DNA from: Lojkania enalia
Lineage: Eukaryota; Ascomycota; Dothideomycetes; Pleosporales
Direction of reading: 5' to 3'
Assembly: GCA_010094045.1 (NCBI GenBank)
Contig: ML986646.1
Span: 183,167-247,166 of the forward strand
Length of the DNA stretch: 64,000 nt
Part shown: positions 59,541 to 64,000 of the stretch, in pieces
Numbering within the stretch: the first letter of the stretch is position 1
Layout of the letters: every line of letters begins with the position of its first letter
Made by a program: the position numbers and the translations under genes
The notes under the pieces: generated by a model
Told to the model about the DNA's origin: nothing
The model's input: the letters and a program-made list of their open reading frames with translations, nothing else
Database searches by the model: none

Positions 59541-61452
59541 GACTAGTTCTGAATAAGCTCCCTAGACGTATAACAAGGCTTTAAAAGGTGGTGCCTCTAG
59601 TAAGTCGACTGTCACTAAGTCGTGATAACATCCTTGGGCTTGCCAGGATGAACTTCCAGAAGCTGAATTTGCCCTTTCTCTAACGGAGAGTATATAATAT
59701 TACCGCCCTGGGTACACAAATTGATAGATTAACTTTCCGAGCGACTAACTCACTAAGAAAAGTAGGAGGCTGCCCCGGACTGTCCACTATAGATTTAATC
59801 CAGAACCTAAAGGATATTTTCTATCCTTTAAGTAATGATAACAGCCTTCTATTTGTCAGCCGGAATTATCACCTATATAAGCCTTCATGCTTTAGCAGCA
59901 AGAAGGTCGGCCTTTTTGTTCCTGACACTATTAAGCTGAAATGGAAGAGAGCTGAATCGGAGAATGTGCCGCCAAAGGCGTGTAAAATATACCATATCTA
60001 CTAAGCTCTAAAACAATGGGGCAATTCTTCGAATATTAATGTCCTATAATAACGATAAGTGACAAGAAAGATGCAGCAAGTATTTCTAAAGGTAAGGAAA
60101 GAACATGTTTAGAGAGCACTAAGATTAATCGAGACATTAAATACAGCGAGTGAAGCTAAGCTAGGCAGCTACAGCTGCACAGCCTGGTTATTGCGCCACA
60201 TAATATGCTCTATAGCTACTATTCTCTTCCAACACGATGTGCTCTTAACCAGTACGCTCTCTACTATATTAGATACTGTGGCGCAGAGCATTGCGCAGCA
60301 TGTAGATAAATGGCACTTTTAACTAGTCTGGGCTGCGAATAAAATCTGGACTACCCCTACTATCCGCTAGTACGAGGTAAGAAAGGCCCTTGTAAGAAAG
60401 GGGCTGTACAGTAAGAATTGTAATGGCTGCGCAGAGTCTATATACGCCTGGTAACAGGATTGATTTGGTGCTGAGCGATAGCAAGGCACTCAGGGCTATA
60501 TACTAGAATTGGCTTTACGTTCTGCCGATAGGCTAATCCTAACTAGGGAATTAGAGGTTGATTTAGCCAGAGGCCGGATCAGCCATAGAACTGCCTTGGA
60601 TCTCATCCAGGCCAAAGCCCCTGGACACCAGCCCATTACAAGAATAAATCAAAGTGCAAACTGGAAACCGATTCTGCTCGCAACTGTATGTCATACAATA
60701 TAAATTAGAATATAGGTTAATAATATAACGAGCTTAAGGTCTCTGAGATCAGTGCTTTCGGTCATCAGGTGACATTTGCTGACTGCTCTATAGCGCTTGC
60801 AAGACCACAGCATAGATAACTACAAGTATGGCTTTTAGATGATATAAGTAGATTACAGCCTAATCGTGATACAAGACAGGCCGGGAGGCTTGCTTTGTCT
60901 AGCTAAAAACGGAAAGTCCTTTAACTAGAAGTACCGACAGGGTGGCGGCGTTGTATAAATATGCGCGCCACAGTAGAAATGATGCAGAAAATAACTCTAT
61001 ATCACCATAGTAAATAAACAAAACCTAGACGGACAAGTTATAGATATTTTTGAACCGCGAAAATCTCAAACTGGTGCTAGAGAGAAAGGGCATTACACGC
61101 CCTAAAAAAAAGGGCGCTCCGTGCATCATACGCAGAGGTATTAACGCGATGGTAATTTTGGGCTGGCTGTAGTAGAACCTATGCTATATTAAGCGAATAT
61201 TATTATATAAGAAGGAATCAAGTCAAATCGACGTATTGAGGGAGTTAGAGTTGTTGAAGTTCAAAGTATCCTTGGTCTGTCCCGCCACACCAGGCGTCCC
61301 GCTATACTTGGATGGACGTTAACAATGACGACGAACCTCCCAACCACATCTCTGGTAGTCGAAAACAATGCTCTTGTAATCACTCGTTTAGATAGCACCT
61401 TCCTTCATATTAACCAGTCCCTAGTGGTATAGATAGGTAATCAGTCTACATA
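59541..61452. other. AT-rich decayed repeats
   Basis: No intact gene is present. Around 60140-60480 a plus-strand reading with stops (near AANKIWTTPTIR and GLYSKNCNGCAES) looks like a decayed coding region, but I cannot name the family. A short inverted repeat (CGCCCT, A/T spacer, AGGGCG) occurs near 61100. RIP-like composition continues to about 61.2 kb. Confidence 0.4.
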
Positions 61453-61980
61453 ATGTTTCATGCTACGGACTCAGAAGGAGAATGCCCACACTCATCGCCC
61501 AAACAGTCCAACAGCAAGCTAGCACCCCCGAGAACCTCAACTACCACCATTCTCAAGCCCGGACATAACATCCACAACCCCAGCCCCGAATCCCAAATAC
61601 ACCAAGAACAGAAACCCAACAACTCACAATCCAATCCCGAACCCAAATCCCCATCCACAACCCACAGCCTTCTCCAACCCCCATCCCTATCTCCTTACGC
61701 TCGAGAGGCCCCCGAATTCCACCCAGCGCCACTACGTCGATGCCAAAGCCAGACACTGTTTGCCATACACCATAGCAAGTATATATACAAGACGACGACG
61801 ACAAGACCCAGACCTTCCACAGAAGCCCCACGCCTCCCCTCATATCGATCGCACAAACCCCCTTCCCTCAACCAGCGTCACATATGCACACAAGCCTTGC
61901 ACCACCATCGCCATACCACCCACGAACCCGGACCCGGACCCGGACCCGGACCCGGAAGCGGGCGAGGAAGGAGCCGTTGA
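61453..61980 (+). CDS. Low-complexity Pro/Ser/His-rich frame, doubtful
   Basis: The 175-codon frame is dominated by Pro, Ser, Thr, His and Asn and ends with alternating Gly-Pro residues encoded by a GGACCC hexamer tandem (about 61928-61953). No domain, signal peptide or homologous motif is seen. The strand bias (A+C rich) that creates the frame spans the whole block, so it is more likely a compositional artefact or a minus-strand UTR than a gene. Confidence 0.15.
   Translation: MFHATDSEGECPHSSPKQSNSKLAPPRTSTTTILKPGHNIHNPSPESQIHQEQKPNNSQSNPEPKSPSTTHSLLQPPSLSPYAREAPEFHPAPLRRCQSQTLFAIHHSKYIYKTTTTRPRPSTEAPRLPSYRSHKPPSLNQRHICTQALHHHRHTTHEPGPGPGPGPGSGRGRSR
61928..61953 (+). repeat. GGACCC hexamer tandem repeat
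   Basis: Four to five consecutive GGACCC units (CCGGAC in another phase) form a short microsatellite. It creates Gly-Pro or Pro-Asp repeats in overlapping frames. It marks the end of the A+C-rich block. Confidence 0.7.
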
Positions 61981-62974
61981 GCTGCGTGTAGAAATTGATG
62001 CGCAGATATACAGCCTGGCTTGATCTATTGAGAGGGCAAGAGCGGCGGGAGAGGGTTGTATTGGCATAGGGATTGATTGGTGAGCTGCAGGTGCAAAATG
62101 TGGATCTGTATAACTAGCCGGCGTGCACAAAAGGCTACTTACCGCGTCATAGATACATTAACAAGCCGCGAGAGTATACAAGTGGTCCTATGTATTCGCC
62201 ATCCGGGAGGGGCGGGGAGCAGATAAGCGCTCGCCGCAAGGATTTTCCGGCTTGTAAATCTGTGACAGGAGGGGTGTGCAATGGATTGATATGGTGTTAC
62301 AGACACGGTGGCTTAGAATGGTAGGAGTCGTGTATGCATGACAGGATTTGTAGAACTGATGGAACTTACGTGTCATGTATTTCCCGGCGGCGGGGGGATG
62401 TTGTGATGAATCAATGGAGTAACAATGCACCCTCACGCTCAATAGTATTTGTAAATCTAGCGTTGCTTACATGGTCATGTATTCACGAAGGCAATGCTGT
62501 GATGGACCAATGGAGGAGCACTGTTGTGGTGTATCAACAGAAAAACAATACATCAACGCCCAATATAACATCTTCAAAGTCACATCACACTCACACAGTC
62601 ACTAATATAAGACCAATATATATGGTGATCATGATGTCATATTTCTTCACCTATTCATTCTCATCCGTTGGAGACAAAAAAGAGGACGGAGGTATTTCTG
62701 ACAGGAAACCCTTACTACTAAGACCAGACTTGTGAATCCATCCCTGTCACACAATCCATAAGAAGCCAGCACAGCAAGAACCATCCGGAAGACCGACCCC
62801 ACCCGCCAAACTTTAAGAGAGAAAATCGAGTACACATATCGGGAGTCGTGTTCGTCGAATAAGAAATAGCAAGGCGGGTATTACGCACTCATCATCGTAT
62901 ATCCACCGAAAGGCCAATCTAGCTCAGCGACGCAAAGATAGAAGAGAATTACAGCTTCTCCGTTCTAGTGAGTT
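61981..62974. other. Spacer with an imperfect local duplication
   Basis: No gene is supported. Two related segments, with GTCATGTATT cores at 62372 and 62474 (102 bp apart), share about 70 percent of positions over some 65 bp, including a TGTGATG..CCAATGGAG-type block. The function is unknown. Confidence 0.4.
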
Positions 62975-63223
62975 CTAATGGACCCTTTTCATAGCTGCCC
63001 GGGCGGAGGGCGAAGTCTTGTGTCCTCTGTTGCTCTTCCGCTGCTTGCGGGTTTTCTTCTTGGCTAAGAGCCCCCAGAGCGTAGTGTTGGGTAAAGCCCG
63101 ATGGACGGCGGCGGTCTCTTTGTCGACTTTCTTCTTGCTAGTCTTCTCAGCCTTCTTCTTGGGTTTGTCAATTATGCGCGCTTCGGCGCAGTCGCTGGAA
63201 GTATTTTCGCGAGTAGAGGTCAT
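62975..63223 (-). CDS. Small Lys/Arg-rich hypothetical protein (82 residues)
   Basis: A short intronless frame starting MTSTRENTSSD. The middle is a lysine-rich stretch (KPKKKAEKTSKKKVDKE) followed by a short hydrophobic segment (ALPNTTLWGLLAKKK) and a basic tail, giving a strongly cationic, nucleus- or nucleolus-like composition. A TATATATA box lies near 63316-63325, about 90 bp upstream on the minus strand, as in a real promoter. No family is recognised. It could be a genuine small gene or a chance frame. Confidence 0.3.
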   Translation of the reverse strand: MTSTRENTSSDCAEARIIDKPKKKAEKTSKKKVDKETAAVHRALPNTTLWGLLAKKKTRKQRKSNRGHKTSPSARAAMKRVH

Positions 63224-63905
63224 GTTGAGCAGGAAATTTATTGTTGCGTATAGTTAAAGTTATGCTGGAGGAAAGGTGGGCGTGACGGTAAAAGGGAGTC
63301 CGGAGTAAGTGTCTATATATATACAATGACCTGTTGCTAAGGAGGCAGAGGCTACAGTCACTGAGACCATTAGGGTCCAATGTTGAACCGTCGGTGAAAG
63401 ACGCCATTGCGGCAGGCGATAGCCACCTGTGGCTTGGACATTATCCTCTTATATTTCCCTCTTCATATCACTCAGTATGGGATTACCTATCATTGTAGTC
63501 AGCTAGTGATGTCGCAGCAGAAGTGTAGCCGCGTAGCAGCATTTAAGAGCTTCATATACTCACAGCGTTGCTGTATATCCCCTATATTGTAGATCATCGC
63601 TGGCATCGTTCTCTGAGAGTAGCGCCCTTAAATTTGAGTAGTATAGAGCACGCCGCATTGCCTTGATGGCTGGATAAGGTGAGAGGAGTGAAAAATGAGG
63701 GTGAGAGTGGGGAGATAGATGAGCGACGCTCCGGAAAGAGGAAGACCTCTGGTGAACGAGGAAAGAGCAGACCACTCCTCTCCCCGTAGGTGAATGCTCA
63801 CGATGACCGCGACCTTTATGTGTCAAGGCTGTTTACAAAATACATGTGAGACACGTATGGAATGGACTCAATTGACGGTAGACATATCAAGAAAGAAGAA
63901 AGAAG

Positions 63906-63949
<44 letters not shown>

Positions 63950-64000
63950 GGAAGAGGAAGAGGAAGAGGAAGAAGAATAAGAAGAAGAAGAAGAAGAAGA
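63224..64000. other. Window end: low-complexity purine repeat
   Basis: No gene is supported; minus-strand frames near 63560-63826 have no motif. From about 63890 the strand is almost purely A and G: AAG-type repeats, a 40-nt A run (63906-63945), then GGAAGA/GAAGAA repeats to the window edge. Such a tract may be prone to assembly error. Confidence 0.6.

Noticed and set aside
63890..64000. Telomere end
   Set aside because: The tract is AAG/GGAAGA purine repeat and lacks the TTAGGG-type repeat typical of filamentous fungi.

Overview
The window is nuclear DNA of a filamentous ascomycete (Pezizomycotina). Genes carry many short introns (46-123 bp, mostly about 50 bp, with GT..AG ends). Conserved single-copy fungal genes are separated by AT-rich, transposon-littered islands that show transition-type decay like repeat-induced point mutation (RIP). 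Gene content would suit a Leotiomycete, but that is only an inference.

Layout: 1-3.1 kb is decayed DNA with an LTR-like relic. 3.1-5.4 kb holds a secreted SMP-30/gluconolactonase-like propeller (+) and a short-chain dehydrogenase (-), convergent. 5.4-8.6 kb is a gene-free AT-rich island. 8.6-23.2 kb is a dense housekeeping block: PAN2 deadenylase (-), an SPF30-like splicing factor (-), a Yap1-type bZIP regulator (+), an Icp55-type mitochondrial aminopeptidase (-), a SIRT5-type sirtuin (+) and a glyoxalase-like protein (-). 23.2-29.9 kb is a repeat island with three solo LTRs, two of them with perfect 5-bp target duplications. 29.9-42.7 kb holds a PDR-type ABC transporter, ATP-type PEP carboxykinase and a TAPT1/Emp65-family membrane protein, all on +. 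42.7-45.5 kb is repeat-rich spacer. 45.6-47.6 kb is a YANK/STK32-type kinase (-), followed by 5 kb with no convincing gene. 54.4-54.9 kb is a GNAT acetyltransferase (-). 55-61 kb is strongly AT-rich and holds a dead pogo/Fot1 transposase split by a nested 155-bp MITE, and a HET-domain remnant. The last 3 kb has only weak ORFs and ends in a long purine repeat.

Exon-intron structures were rebuilt by hand for PAN2, SPF30, YAP1, ICP55, the sirtuin, the ABC transporter, PEPCK, TAPT1 and the YANK kinase by joining frames at consensus splice sites so that the conserved protein is restored. The genes do not form one pathway. Links worth noting are a head-to-head pair of an Icp55 peptidase and a sirtuin that share a short promoter, and stress or carbon-response genes (YAP1, ABC transporter, PEPCK) with visible candidate regulatory elements. 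I found no new multi-gene system. The most notable signals are the LTR U3 array of GATATC repeats, the nested MITE, the YAP1 intron whose retention would remove the redox/export domain, and a strand-biased TTTTAG motif series in the 6-8 kb island.
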